A stretch of DNA of 64,000 nt from NCBI RefSeq assembly GCF_022605725.1, contig NC_065551.1, positions 32,364,001 through 32,428,000 on the forward strand. Direction: 5' to 3'. This DNA is from Anthonomus grandis grandis. Lineage: Eukaryota; Arthropoda; Insecta; Coleoptera; Curculionidae. This document shows positions 38,395 to 49,393 of the stretch, in pieces; within the stretch, counting starts at the first letter, position 1, and each line of letters opens with the position of its first letter. The notes under the pieces are model-generated. The model was given only the letters and a program-made list of their open reading frames with translations, was not told the origin of the DNA and searched no databases. A program made the translations under genes and the position numbers.

Positions 38395-38900
38395 AACTGC
38401 ATTTATGATCAAGTTCATTTTCTAAATAGTGTTTGGATTGGCTGGAAATAGTGTATTTCTTTCGTATCTTAATGTATCTAATTATACCCGAAAAACATCA
38501 TTTTACTCCAATACTCTTTTAATTTTTAGACTGAGTTAGGGATATGAGTAATATGAATGAGAAATCGATTTTTCCACCTATTTTCTATATAATCGTTTAA
38601 TTTTTCCAATAATGTTTTTATTGCCTAAAATGGTGTTTGAAAATAGAAACTACAGTCCCAAAATTTTAGAAATGAAAAATTAAATTCCGGAATCTCGGAA
38701 TCCTTTAACAAATTAATATTTCTTTTGTTAATTTTATTAAAATAGCTATAGGATACAAGGCTTGCTCCTAATAAACATACCTGGTATAAAATATTGTAAT
38801 TTATTTGGGTATTTACTACAAATATCGGTAATCGGTTTAATGGTAGCTTTAAAACATTGACATAATATATATTTAATCTAATTAACAAATTAATATTTTT
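38395..38900. repeat. Older diverged copy of the 0.5-kb repeat at 39.46-40.44 kb
   Basis: TTCATTTTCTAAATAGTGTT, GGAAATAGTGTATTTCTTTC, CCGAAAAACATCATTTTACT and GAAATCGATTTTTCCACC match the two younger copies in order. The frame at 38,625-38,888 is a by-product. Confidence 0.65.
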
Positions 38901-39454
38901 TATATTTATTTTTTTGTCTTAAAATTCAGTTTTAAAAAAATATTTTGAATCAAAGTTTACTCGCATAAACTCTAAAAAAGTATCCCCCATACCCGTGTAA
39001 CCGTTTCTTTATCTAAGAATTTCAAATTTATCATTAATCAAGGTGAAGGTATTTTTTAAAAATTTTGAATACCTTGTAAAAAAATATTTTTTATTGATAT
39101 TTATATTTAATTTGCTTCAGAAATAAACAATTTTTTAAAATATTTATTTTTTTTCGCTATGGAATAATATCATATTTTAGGAATAACTTAAGAGATCAAA
39201 GGAATCTTTTTATCAAAAACCTACTTATTTCAGAAAAAAAAACGTTAACCATATCCAGTTAAATTATGCTTAAAATAAAACTTTCTTTGTATACTACTTT
39301 TCTATAAATTTAATTTTTATTTTTTTATCTTTATATTTTTTTATTCAGTTAATAAATACTTTTAAACATATTCTATATATATTTAAAATAGAAATTGAAT
39401 CCGAGAATTATACCGAAAAATTTTAACAAAATAAAATTCCTTTTTTTTTAAATC

Positions 39455-40440
39455 TAATTAAGAAAGTCATAGAATAGACGGTCTCTATTAAACATGCCTA
39501 GTGTAAAGTATTGTAATTTCTTAATGTATTTATTTCAGAATTAAATTAAATAGTGCGATTTTAAGGGATTTTCTAAAAAAATTTGATTGCCAGGAAATAG
39601 TGTTTTTCTCTGGTAATGTGTCTAACTATACCCGAAAAACATCATTTTAATCCCATCCTTTGTATTTAAATGAGAAATCGATTTTTTCACCTTTTTCTAC
39701 ATATATTACCGTTTCATTTTCTAAATAGTGGCCTGGAATTAGTGTTTTTCTTAACTTCATATCTCTTAAAGTTATGCATAACCTGAAGAGTTTCTTTTAC
39801 TTGTCAAACATTGAGGAAACACAATTTCATTTTCTTATAGGTTGAAAATAAGAAAGATTAGTGACTGTAAAGGGGTCATTTAGGAAAACGTCACTTATAT
39901 CGTTTTAAATTATGCATGCATAACAAAACAAAATACCTTTTTCTTGAAAAATCTTATTAAGAAAGTAATAGAATAGACGGTCTCTATTAAACATGCCTAG
40001 TGTAAAGTATTGTAATTTCTTAATGTATTTATTTCAGAATTAAATTAAATAGTGCGATTTTAAGGGATTTTCTAAAAAATTTTGATTGTCAGGAAATAGT
40101 GTTTTTCTCTGTTAATGTGTCTAACTATACCCGAAAAACATCATTTTACTCCCATCCTCTGTATATAAATGAGAAATCGATTTTTCCCCCTTTTTATATA
40201 TCACCGTTTCATTTTCTAAATAGTGTTTGGATCGCCTGGAATTAGTGTTTTTCTTAACTTCATATCTCTTAAAGTTATGCATAACTTGAAGAGTTTCTTT
40301 TACTTATCAAACATTAAGGATAAACAATTTCAAGTGTAAAATAAGAAAAATTAGTGAGTACTCATTAGTCTCATTAAAAGCGTCATTTAGAAAAACGTCA
40401 CTTATATCACTTTAAGTTATGCATGCATAATCCAAAATAA
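39455..40440 (+). repeat. Recent tandem duplication, two copies of about 499 bp
   Basis: AGAATAGACGGTCTCTATTA begins at 39,471 and again at 39,970. The following 300 bp (AAACATGCCTAGTGTAAAGT, TATTTATTTCAGAATTAAAT, ATAGTGCGATTTTAAGGGAT, CTAACTATACCCGAAAAACA) is nearly identical in both. Both copies end in CTTAAAGTTATGCATAAC and a TTATGCATGCATAA palindrome near 39,910 and 40,410. It lies directly upstream of the promoter at 40.8 kb. Confidence 0.85.
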
Positions 40441-40805
40441 AAAAAAATGAAATTATGATTACAAAAATCGAAAACAAGATTCAAATTTCATCACTTGTAA
40501 GCGAAACCACATGAATCAAAACCAAACTGTGTCTACATGCAATATACCATTCTTAAAGCCCTAACCCGGTGCCTTCACCACTAATCATTCATTCCACACA
40601 CAAATATACCAAAAGTGGTATATGGTGGGAGCAAACCTCTTAAGCGCCTCAAGCTAAGCTACCTGACTTACACGAGAGGAAGATCGGTGCTTTACCCGTC
40701 ACAAAAACAACGAACGCACCCAACGCCGGAGTAGTGGGAGTGAGTAGTGAATTCAATTCGCAGCTTTGGGTCGTCGGATCTTCTTCGAATGCGCTTTCGA
40801 AACTT

Positions 40806-40839
40806 TCAGTCCGTCAGCGAACAGTCAACGAGACGGTCG
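40806..40839 (+). promoter_or_regulatory. Inr plus DPE core promoter of the CLCA-like gene
   Basis: TCAGTC at 40,806-40,811 fits the arthropod initiator TCAKTY, with the A at 40,808 as +1. GGTCG at 40,835-40,839 fits the downstream promoter element RGWYV exactly at +28 to +32, and +18 to +29 partly fits the MTE consensus. No TATA box lies about 30 bp upstream. The surrounding 40,600-40,990 is locally GC-rich. The element is on the same strand and 287 nt upstream of a signal-peptide exon, which supports it. Exact spacing of Inr and DPE is seen; use as the start site is inferred. Confidence 0.65.
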
Positions 40840-41094
40840 TACATTGGCGCTTTAAACAGTCGCATATAAAATAAAGTTCGCGTGAGTTTTTTGTTGATGT
40901 TCAGTTACCACGGCAACTTCTTTTTTGTAAATCGATACGACGGTTTTTGGTTATTGTTGTTGTTGTCAAGCCGGCGGCTCCGGTGTTTCGGAATAATAAT
41001 GTGCATCAAATTGTAATTTAAAAAAAAAATTCTTGGTTTACTGAGACACTAAAAAAAAGACTGAGAATCAAACCCTCCTCAAAACTATAAAACA
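40808..41094 (+). other. Predicted 5' leader of the CLCA-like gene
   Basis: Runs from the predicted start site to the ATG. No upstream open frame of note was seen. An intron in the leader cannot be excluded. The sequence before the ATG (AAAACAATG) fits insect start contexts. Confidence 0.5.
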
Positions 41095-41253
41095 ATGATG
41101 GAATTTCGTCATATTTCGGTAGTATTGGCGGTTTTAATTTGGAGTGCCGCAAGTGCTTTGGAACTGAGGAATCGTGCCTACGAGAATTTGGTTATTAAGA
41201 TTGCCGATAATGTGCCGGAGGACGATTGCAAAAATATTTTGGCTAATTTAGAG
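41095..41253 (+). CDS. First coding exon of a CLCA-family (calcium-activated chloride channel regulator) gene
   Basis: The exon encodes 53 residues in phase 0 and ends GAG before a GTAAAT donor at 41,254. Residues 1-21 form a signal peptide (hydrophobic VVLAVLIW core, likely cleavage after SAASA). The rest, LELRNRAYENLVIKIADNVPEDD plus KNILANLE, follows the start of the CLCA N-terminal domain, where family members have a -L-NNGY--I-VAI-P-VPE-------I--I pattern just after the signal peptide. CLCA proteins are secreted or membrane-anchored, self-cleaving metalloprotease-type proteins with a VWA domain that modulate calcium-activated chloride channels in vertebrates; insect roles are poorly known. 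The first of two adjacent ATGs is chosen; the second is in frame with G at +4. Frame past the donor stops at 41,298, as expected of an intron. The remaining exons were not found in the window. The family call rests on a short stretch. Confidence 0.7.
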
Positions 41254-42340
41254 GTAAATTCATATTTATTTTTTAAATATTTATTTGAAGCTTATTAGGG
41301 AAACGTCACGCATGTCCAATTGAATTATGCCTAAAATTAACATTTTTATGTCTAAAAATTTCTCTATATTATTCTATATTTATTCAAAGTCAAGGCATTC
41401 TAAAAAAATAGGCCTTATTTAAAATTTGGATCATCTTATCAGCAAAAATTTTTTATTGACATTTACCTTTATTGCCTATTTTTAGATTCAGTTTCCAAAA
41501 AAAAATTACTATTTTCTCAATTTATGCATAATTTAGAAGGATATGAGGAACGTTTTCTTAAAAAAAAATGAAGATTTAAGAAGTTTTCAGTTTTCTAAAA
41601 TAAAAAAAAGTCAAAGCTTTTTGGTATAAACTCTAGAAAAGTATCCCTAATATTCTTTTAAATTATGCTTAAATTAACCTTTCCTTGTATAAGAATTTTA
41701 AATTTATGATTTTTGATTACGCTTTTTAATATATTATATCTAATATATAAGTATTTATAAAATAATACACAACAATTATAAAAAGTATAAAGGCCACTTA
41801 AATATGAGTAAAAAACTAAAAGTTCTAAATTGTTTGTAAGGAGAACACTAATATCTAAAACTAAACCTATACTAATTAAAAAAGTTATAAATAAATGCAC
41901 GAAAATGATAGTTTAAGTGCGCATCTAAAATTAGCCCTAGATATTTAATTTCTTTCTCGTAAGCAATATTTTCCCCATTTACCTGCATATTATCACTGTC
42001 CTCCCGATTAATTTTTGAATTTTTTCTAAATACAGAAAATTTTTACTTTATTTGCGTTTAAACTTGTTCTGTATAAATTCAAAATAAAGGCATTTTTTCA
42101 AATAAGAACTCTCCTAATTTTTTATTTAAATTTTTGACCATCTTAACAAATTTTATTTACATTTATATGTAATTTAATTCACCAAGGAACAATTTATTAA
42201 TATTTATTTTTTCAACAAAAACATCAAGCATATCCATTTAATTTATTCTTAAAATTAACCTTTTTTGTCTTAGAATTTCAAATTTCTTTTAATATAAATA
42301 TATTCAAAGCAAAGGCATTTTTTTCTAATTTTTTATTAAA
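41254..42340 (+). other. Start of intron 1 of the CLCA-like gene
   Basis: Begins with a GTAAATTC donor. It contains recurrent core motifs (ATTATGCCTAAAATTAAC at 41,325; TTTATGCATAATTTAGAAGG at 41,522) and AT-rich DNA. No second exon was seen here or further downstream, so the first intron may run beyond the window. Confidence 0.5.
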
Positions 42341-42352
42341 ATTTTAAACCTT

Positions 42353-43470
42353 GGCTCAAGGAGACTTTAAAGACTCTGAAAAATTAAAAATCGAGTGACT
42401 CTATGCCTTGGAAGTTGAGGTATTCACTGATATATAAGAGATAAAAGACGCAGTCCATTAGAGGCATTCCTGGAAGAAAAAATTCAATATTTTATCTTCT
42501 GTTGCAAGGATTTTAATAATTACTTTAAATTTGGCTCAAAGAGGCTTTAGAGACTCTGAGAAATTAATAATCGAGTAACTCTATCCCTTAGAAGTTGAGG
42601 TATTCACTGATATATAAGAGATAAAATATGCAGCTCATTAGAGGCATTCCTGGAAGGAAAAATTCAATATTTTTTATCTTCTATTGCAAATATTTTAATA
42701 ACTACTTTAAATTTGGCTCAAAGAGGCTTTAAAGACTCTGAGAAATTAAAATTTGAGTGACTCTATGCCCTAGAAGTTGAGGTGTTCACTGATATATAAG
42801 AGATAAAAGATGCAGTCCATTAGAGGCATTCCTGGAAAAAAAAAATCAATATTTTATCTTCTATTGCAAATATTTTAATAATTACTTTAAATTTGGCTCA
42901 AAGAGGCTTTAGAGACTCTGAGAAATTAATAATCAAGTGACTCTATGCCCTAGAAGTTGAGGTATTCACTGATATATAAGAGATAAAAGATGCAGTCCAT
43001 TACAAGCATTCCTGGAAGGAAAAATTCAATATTTTATCTTCTATTGCAAATATTTTAATAATTACTTTAAATTTGGCTCAAAAAGGCTTTAGAGACTCTA
43101 AGAAATTAAGAATTGAGTGAATCTATGTCTTGGAAGTTGAGGTATTCACTAATATATAAGAGATAAAAGATGCAGTCCATTAGAGGCATTTCTGGAAAGA
43201 AAAATTCAATATTTTATCTTCTATTGCAAATATTTTAATAATTACTTTAAATTTGGATCAAAAAGGCTTTAGAGACTCTAAGAAATTAAAAATCATGTGA
43301 CTTTAAGCCCAAGAAGTTGAGGTATTCACTGATATATAAGAGATAAAAGATGCAGTCCATTAGAGGCATTCCTGGAAGAAAAAATTCAATATGTAATCTT
43401 TTATTGGAATGATTTTAAAGATTACTCAAAATTTAGCTGACACAGGCTTTAGAGAATCCGAGAAAAGTTA
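42353..43470 (+). repeat. Tandem array of a 180-bp unit, six full copies plus a partial one
   Basis: Units begin GGCTCAAAGAGGCTTTAGAG at 42,353, 42,533, 42,715, 42,895, 43,075 and 43,255, then a diverged partial at 43,435. Each contains GAAGTTGAGGTATTCACTGA, TATATAAGAGATAAAAGATG, CAGTCCATTAGAGGCATTCC and TGGAAGGAAAAATTCAATAT. The regular 180-182-bp spacing and high similarity show a young array. The GGCATTCCTGGAAG part is a relative of the TGCCTGGAAG motif of other arrays. Confidence 0.95.
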
Positions 43471-43474
43471 AAGA

Positions 43475-45160
43475 TTTATTGACATTTCTATTTAATTTAA
43501 TTAACAAATAATTTTTTTATATTTATTTATTTCGATTTTTTTTAAATTCAGTTCTCAAAAAATATTTTTCTCACTTTATGCATAATTTAAATGGATATGA
43601 AGGACGTTCTCTTATGAAAAACTGTAAAATTTAAGATGATTTTCAAGCATTTTTAAAATGAAAATAAGTCATTGTTTGCTTGCTTAAACTAAAAAAAAGT
43701 ATCCCTCATATTCTTTTAAATTTTGCTTGTAATGAAATTAAATATTTATCAATTTAAAAAAATTACTTACACATGGATTTAAATAAATTAAAAAGTTTTA
43801 TATATTTCATTAGCTATACAAGGTCATTCAGTAGTAAGTTTTTTAAAAATGTCTCCTTGTCGCATCACTTATACGCCTTTTTTTAAAATAAATCCTACAT
43901 TTTTCATTAAATTTCTCCTTAAAAAAAATTGCATTCTTATGAACCTAAATACCTTTACACATACAAATTAATCAGGCTTTATATTTCACTTTAAGATTCA
44001 CGCAAGACAAGCCCGACAACTTACAATATTTTACTGCCCAGGCACGCGATTAAATTTTTAAATAATCCTTAAACCAACGGTGAATTCTCCAAACAGTAAT
44101 AAGAACTCTCGAAACCGGTAGTTTTAGCTTGATGGCCATTTAAATTTTTAATTTCGTCAATTTATTTATTTGTCGTATTAAGGACATCGAAGTTTTATAT
44201 AAAACGCACCATTTCGTGTCACTGTTCCCTTATATCCTATCTATAAATAAAAGTTTCCAAGGGTCGGGAAATTAATTCAATAATAGCATGTTTGATCAAT
44301 AAAACAACATTTAGACGTATAAAGTTTCTTATAGGGGTAGACGTATTGAATTTACCCCCATATATACTGAAAACAAATTTAAAAAATTAATTTAAAAAAA
44401 GTAATATATTTGCTTTTTGAAATAATATTCATATTTATAATAAAAACAACACGCGAATCAAAATTAACATTTTAAAATTGTCAGCAAACAGTAGCAGCCA
44501 GAAACATTTTAGTTGCAAAAATGGCCCTAAAATCTAAAATTAATTCGTTAAAATTCATGAACACATACGCAACAACATCGACCGCATTTGAAATGTTTGC
44601 AAAATTGAAACTCAATGTACACCCTAATGGGCGAAAATGTGTCCAATAAAATGGCCCTTAATGAATTTCGAATGCTAAAAAGCAGGTCTATAATGAAATC
44701 CTTGTAGTTTGTGCACTTGCTGTATAAAAAAACCAACGAGCGTGGTAAAACGATGTTACAAAAGGTTGGGTTTGCCTTGCCCCTCCATCCTGTGGAATAT
44801 CTACTTCCGCCATGAAAAACATCAGTGTGTACGTTAAATAACAATTTTTAGGTGATTTTTTTTTGTTATTATGCATCAGTGGTTTTATGATTAGGCTTTG
44901 AATTTAGTCGCAGGAAAATCGGTACACTCGTTTAGGTTCAGTGACAGCGGATAATTTTTAAAATAACCACATAATATTAATAAGAAATGTTTCCTTTATC
45001 CATAAAATAATTGAAAAAAATGCTTTAAAAGGAAGTATGAGTGCCGGTTGTAATAATGAATCAGCGACGAAGGAAGTCACACCCACCGATCGTCTTTACG
45101 GAATACTAATGGACAATTGTACGAATCATCAATTTTCTTGTTAAATTTCTGGCTTTTTAT
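43475..45160. other. AT-rich DNA with a low-repeat island
   Basis: A core copy (TTTATGCATAATTTAAATGG) lies at 43,577. 43,960-45,150 is low-repeat and partly GC-richer (for example around 44,740-44,830). Overlapping - strand frames at 44,548-44,876 show no domain. It might be conserved intronic regulatory DNA; no gene was recognised. Confidence 0.4.
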
Positions 45161-45169
45161 AATTTTTTT

Positions 45170-46340
45170 GAAAAAATGTTATGGAGAATATACAGGTAGA
45201 TAATATTTTGCTCTACAAAAATGATTTCAAGCATTTTGGTTATAAAATCAATAGTTAAAAAAAAAATCATTTTTAGACGCACTAATGATAATTTCTCAAA
45301 AGTGCAAAGTCATCGAATCCATTTGGAAAAAAATAATTTTTCACTCAAAAAGATGATAAGGGGTATTTTATTTTCCAAAATAATATGCATGAATAACAGT
45401 TGGTTTTGTCATTAATATCTAATCTAAGAACACAGTTTGTTTATTTAAATTTGATATATTTATATATAAGTATATTAATAAATATATAATACAAAAACAG
45501 TGCCATTACATTGGATATTATGGACGAAAAAAGGTGATTTTTCCAAGGAATTTATTACTGGTCAAATGTTAGGGGTGGGTGGGGGGGGTAAGGGTTGTGT
45601 TAATAAAAAACAATGTTTTTGCAGAAAATATTTGTTTAATATTTAATTTAATACCACTGTTTATTTAAACTTGATAATACGAGGATTTAAGTATTGAATT
45701 CGGCACATTCATCTAAGAAGAATTTTTTTAAAAGTCATTCAATTTGTTCAATATTTCCTGACTTTCGAGTTAATTATGAAAATGCCGCTAAATTTTAATT
45801 TAATTTCGTTTTTTAAATAAAGTTTTTTTTAAATTTAGAATTTAGAAACTAATAAAATAGGTCATTATTGGGCAAGCCTTGATGGTGCTGAAATTAATGG
45901 CAGAATGTGAACTTTGTCAAATAATGTTAGTAAAGATTGCAATTTAATGATTTCGTACTAGTTTCGACAATTCCTCGGTTATTTAAGAGGATTTCAAGTC
46001 TATATCTCTTAAACGTGCAGTTTTATGGGAAATTTTATAGGAAACTTTCTTAAAGGAAATAAATTTTTTTATAAGATTGCTAATTATAAATTTTTCACAG
46101 AAATTAATATTAACGGAGATATTGTTTATTATTTTTATTTATTTTTTTATAAAAAAACTATAGAGTGCAAATATGTCGACAATATCTGGTCTACAGACAT
46201 TATAATAAGCATTTTTTTAAATTAACGGTTTTCGAGAATTTTTCAAATTTGTTAAAAGACAGTTGATTCTGACTCCAATGCTAATTTTCCAAACAACTCG
46301 ATTTTTTTTTGAAAAAATCTGTTGGGTGCATATCTTATTT
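45170..46340. repeat. Dispersed TATAGAGTGCAAATA-type repeat, first copies
   Basis: Relatives of a unit with ACTATAGAGTGCAAATATGT, CGACAATATCTGGTCTACAG, GCATTTTTTT, AACGGTTTTCGAGAATTTTT and CAAATTTG lie near 45,170-45,290 and 46,150-46,330. Further copies lie at 47,725-47,830, 48,995-49,130 and 49,135-49,255. Frames at 45,221-45,415 and 46,025-46,225 overlap these copies and are not genes. Between copies the DNA is AT-rich. Confidence 0.55.
45572..45594 (+). other. G-quadruplex motif
   Basis: GGGGTGGGTGGGGGGGGTAA followed by GGG gives four G-tracts with loops of 1, 1 and 3 bases, the canonical intramolecular quadruplex pattern. It stands out in very AT-rich DNA and lies on the non-template strand of the CLCA-like gene if that gene's intron extends here. 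Confidence 0.75.
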
Positions 46341-46364
46341 TAATCTGTTATATACGTTCTCCAT

Positions 46365-47200
46365 AACCTTTTAAATTATACCTAAACATCAATCTCCGCT
46401 TGAAACTTTTCATAGTAATTTGTAAGATTGATATTTTGGCGCCCAACAAACCTATTTATCGGATAATTTTTCTAATTTAATTGCAATAAGGACTTTATAA
46501 AATATGATACATTTCTGGATTATTTAAATAAATATTAATGTTTTTGTAATCTTCGATATCTTTGCTTCAAATTAAGAAGTTTTGATCTACGTTTATATGG
46601 GGCAATAATTTTAAAAATAAACGGTCTTTAATGCTCTAAAAAGCAAAAAATTATTAATATTCTTTAGTATCACTTAAAATATGTAAAAAATTAAAATTTT
46701 TGCCCAAGTTTTCTATTGGCTTAAAGGTGGAATGTTATTCTTTAAAATAAGTTTTGGAAAAATAAAATCTTAAGGTGTCTTTTAATAAATTCAATTGTAT
46801 TTAGGTACGTTTAATTTTTTTTATTTTAATTTTCAATGTTAGCATACTTTTTTTATAATATCATTTGGAAAATATATATATTTTAAATGTTTATAAATAG
46901 ATATTTTAACTCGAAACAATAGTTCATTATTTCTCAAAGAGACCGGCTTAAATTGAATAGCAATTAAATAAACTTGGTCAAAGTCAAAGTATTACATGTA
47001 TTTCGCGTACTAGGCATCATCAGATTTACTGTAAGATTGTGTTTCTTTATTTCCATGTTTCATAGAGTAGATCTGATGAGGTCTAGTACAAGCGAAACAC
47101 GTGTAATACTTAAGCCATTAAATCCAACATAAATTATGCTTAGAATGTAGTTTTTTTTTTAATTTATACTGTAATTTATGTATAAATTAAATTGATATGT
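46365..47200 (+). repeat. Second copy of the dispersed repeat at 32.4-33.1 kb
   Basis: Shares, in order, TCCATAACCTTTTAAATTAT, ATTTTGGCGCCCAACAAACC, TATTTATCGGATAATTTTT, AAATATTAATGTTT, CTTCGATATCTTTGCTT, TTTAATGCTCTAAAAA and ATTTTAACTCGAA with 32,400-32,960. The two copies differ by many small changes, so the duplication is old. The hairpin at 46,987-47,112 lies within this copy and not in the other one. No ORF, LTR or terminal repeat was identified, so the class is unknown. Confidence 0.7.
46987..47112. repeat. Inverted repeat with hammerhead-like cores in both arms
   Basis: The left arm (46,987-47,030) and right arm (47,067-47,112) are near-perfect complements around a 36-base loop. On the - strand the left arm reads CTGATGATGCCTAGTACGCG then AAATAC. 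On the + strand the right arm reads CTGATGAGGTCTAGTACAAG then CGAAACACG. Both have a CTGATGA box and a GAAA box about 12-14 bases apart, the arrangement of the conserved core of hammerhead ribozymes, which Penelope-like elements carry. The inner stem II is weak in both, so self-cleavage is doubtful. Inverted repeat is seen; ribozyme ancestry is inference. Confidence 0.55.
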
Positions 47201-47990
47201 GGTATCTTGATAAGTGAATAATTTTTAGGAAAATATGCACCATATTTTTTTAAATTATGCATAAAATTACTATTGGCATATTTATTAATTACAAATTGTA
47301 AACTCAAAAAAATTGAATTATAATTTAAATATGAAATTAACGATTTTTTTATTTATTAGCTAAGGATTAAATAAATATCACTTTATCTGAAATAAGTTTT
47401 CAATTTAAAAATGAAAATTCTTGTGCATAATTTAGGAATGTTAGCATGAAAAAAAGACTTATATGAAAAAATAAGCAGATTAAAAGGTCTTTTTAGGGCA
47501 TTTTTGAAATAAAAAAATTAATATTTACGTGCATATTTATTGTGCATTAATATAATTGTTTTTAAATGTCTTCCTTGTTTTTTATTGTTATATTTAATCT
47601 ATGTTGATTATGCATAATTCAAGTGGATATGAGGATGTTTTATTTTTCTTAAATAATTGAAATATATTTAAATAATTAAAGGACTTTTTTTTTTAATAAA
47701 AGAATGGACATTTAGGTTCAATTTTTTTGAAAAAATCTGTTGGGTGTATAATATAGTATTGATAAGTCAACAATATCCTGCTCTATAGAAATGATACTAA
47801 AGATTTGTACTAAAAATTTGGATCATAAAAATGTGTGTGTGTTTTTTTTAAGGAAAAATCTAATTAAAAATGGGGGATTTAAATTAAAAAAGGCGTAAAA
47901 ATAAGAAGACTTTTTTCCCGAATATCTCCACAAAAATTTGCCCATAAAAAGGGGGTTTTCACTAAATATCACTAATATTCTAAGCTCTGG
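47200..47990. repeat. Core-motif repeats and AT-rich DNA
   Basis: TTTTAAATTATGCATAAAAT (47,250), TTGTGCATAATTTAGGAATG (47,421) and TTATGCATAATTCAAGTGGA (47,608) continue the family seen at 33-35 kb. The - strand frame at 47,823-48,011 has no domain. Confidence 0.5.
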
Positions 47991-47999
47991 ATAGAGAAA

Positions 48000-48790
48000 A
48001 ACCTTCCACACTTTACGTCTCGTCCAGGCATTTGACGCTTTATCCCTTATACCATATTCTAATAATAAATATCTCTAATGGATATAAAAAATGTCAAATG
48101 CACAAAGGATAATGTTAAAATTCCACTTCAAGAAGATCCTCAAAAATTATCTAAAACCTCTTAAAGAAATAGAAATTACATTAAATAAGAGGACTTATTC
48201 CAGGAATCTAAGCGCCAGGAGACCTCTTCCGGGAAACTTAAGCTAAATCAAGAATCTAGGATTGTAATTTTTAGGTCTTGTTACTGGCTCTAATAAGCTT
48301 GATAAACAAGTTGATAGTCTTATTCCAGGCGTTTGAATCCTTTAAAGAGCCTGGAAGAAACTTCTATTTTGCCTTAGACCTCTTCCAGGTCATTGAAATT
48401 GAATGGTGAGTTTGGAATTACAATTGTTGGCTCTACTTACCAGTTTTTAACTGTAATAACCTTGAGAAGGAATTTAAAAATTTATTTCAAAAATCTGAGT
48501 CATTACAAGTGTTCGGAATATTCTTTCAAATGTCCTTATTCTTTCACTTTGATAAATAAGTTGATAAGTCTTATTTTAGGAATGTAAGTTACATCAAGTG
48601 CCTGAAATAATGTTCTAAGTACTCTTGCTTTTTGACTTTCATAAGTAGTAAGTTGATAAGTCTTATTCCTGGCAATTGAATGACTTTCGAGTGCCTGGAA
48701 TAATCTTCCAATTACTCTTACTCTTTCACTTTAATAAACAAGTTGATCATCTTATTCCAATGAGTTTCAACTTTTGCAATTACTCTTGCA
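48000..48790 (+). repeat. Diverged array with CTTATTCCAGGC and TGCCTGGAATAA motifs
   Basis: AAGTTGATAGTCTTATTCCA, GGCGTTTGAATCC and GAGCCTGGAAGAAACTT (48,310-48,362) recur in altered form near 48,555-48,610 and 48,650-48,705, with AATTACTCTTACTCTTTCAC between. Spacing is about 100-130 bp. Frame 48,393-48,587 is a by-product. Confidence 0.65.
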
Positions 48791-48799
48791 GATAATTAA

Positions 48800-49341
48800 A
48801 CTTTTGTTTTACTTAAACCCATGTATCAGCTTATTTCAAATGTTTTAAAATAAGCAATAATAAATTTTGGTTCAAGCATAATTTAAAACGACATGAGGGA
48901 CGTTTTCCTAAAAAAATTCGTAAAATTTAAGTATATTTTCGAGGATAAAATAAAAATATGTCAAAGTTTACTTGCATAAGCTTTCAAAATGAGTCGTCAG
49001 TATCCAGGTCTACAAGAATGATTTTTTTATAAAATAAACGGTTTTCTAGAAATTTTTTAATTTGTGAAATGACACTCGATCCTGGCCATCCAATGATAAA
49101 GGTCCAAATATTTCAGTTATTATCAATTTTCTTAAAAATACTATAGAGTGCAAATAAGTCGAAAACATCCTATTCTACAAGAATAATAATCAGCATTTTT
49201 TTATAGCAGTAACGGATTTCGAGAAATTTTCAAATTTCCTAACTGGCACTTAAATATGACACTTTAACCATAAACCCTTTAAAAAATCACATTTTCCTCC
49301 AATAAACACTCACGCGAATCATCCATTTTTCCCATCTATAT
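48800..49341. repeat. AT-rich DNA with two TATAGAGTGCAAATA-type units
   Basis: One core-like copy (AAGCATAATTTAAAACGACA) lies at 48,874. Two related units (48,995-49,130 and 49,135-49,255) have GGTCTACAAGAATGATTTTT or TTCTACAAGAATAATAATCA, followed by ACGG-TTTC-AGAAATTTT. The DIRS element starts just after. Confidence 0.5.
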
Positions 49342-49393
49342 TATAAGATTAAACGACTTACCTGTAAGGAAGTTCAATCTGTATTATATGAAG

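Noticed and set aside
44548..44876. Overlapping - strand frames of 98 and 62 codons
   Set aside because: No domain, no signal peptide, and two frames over the same DNA. Local higher complexity is better explained as non-coding.
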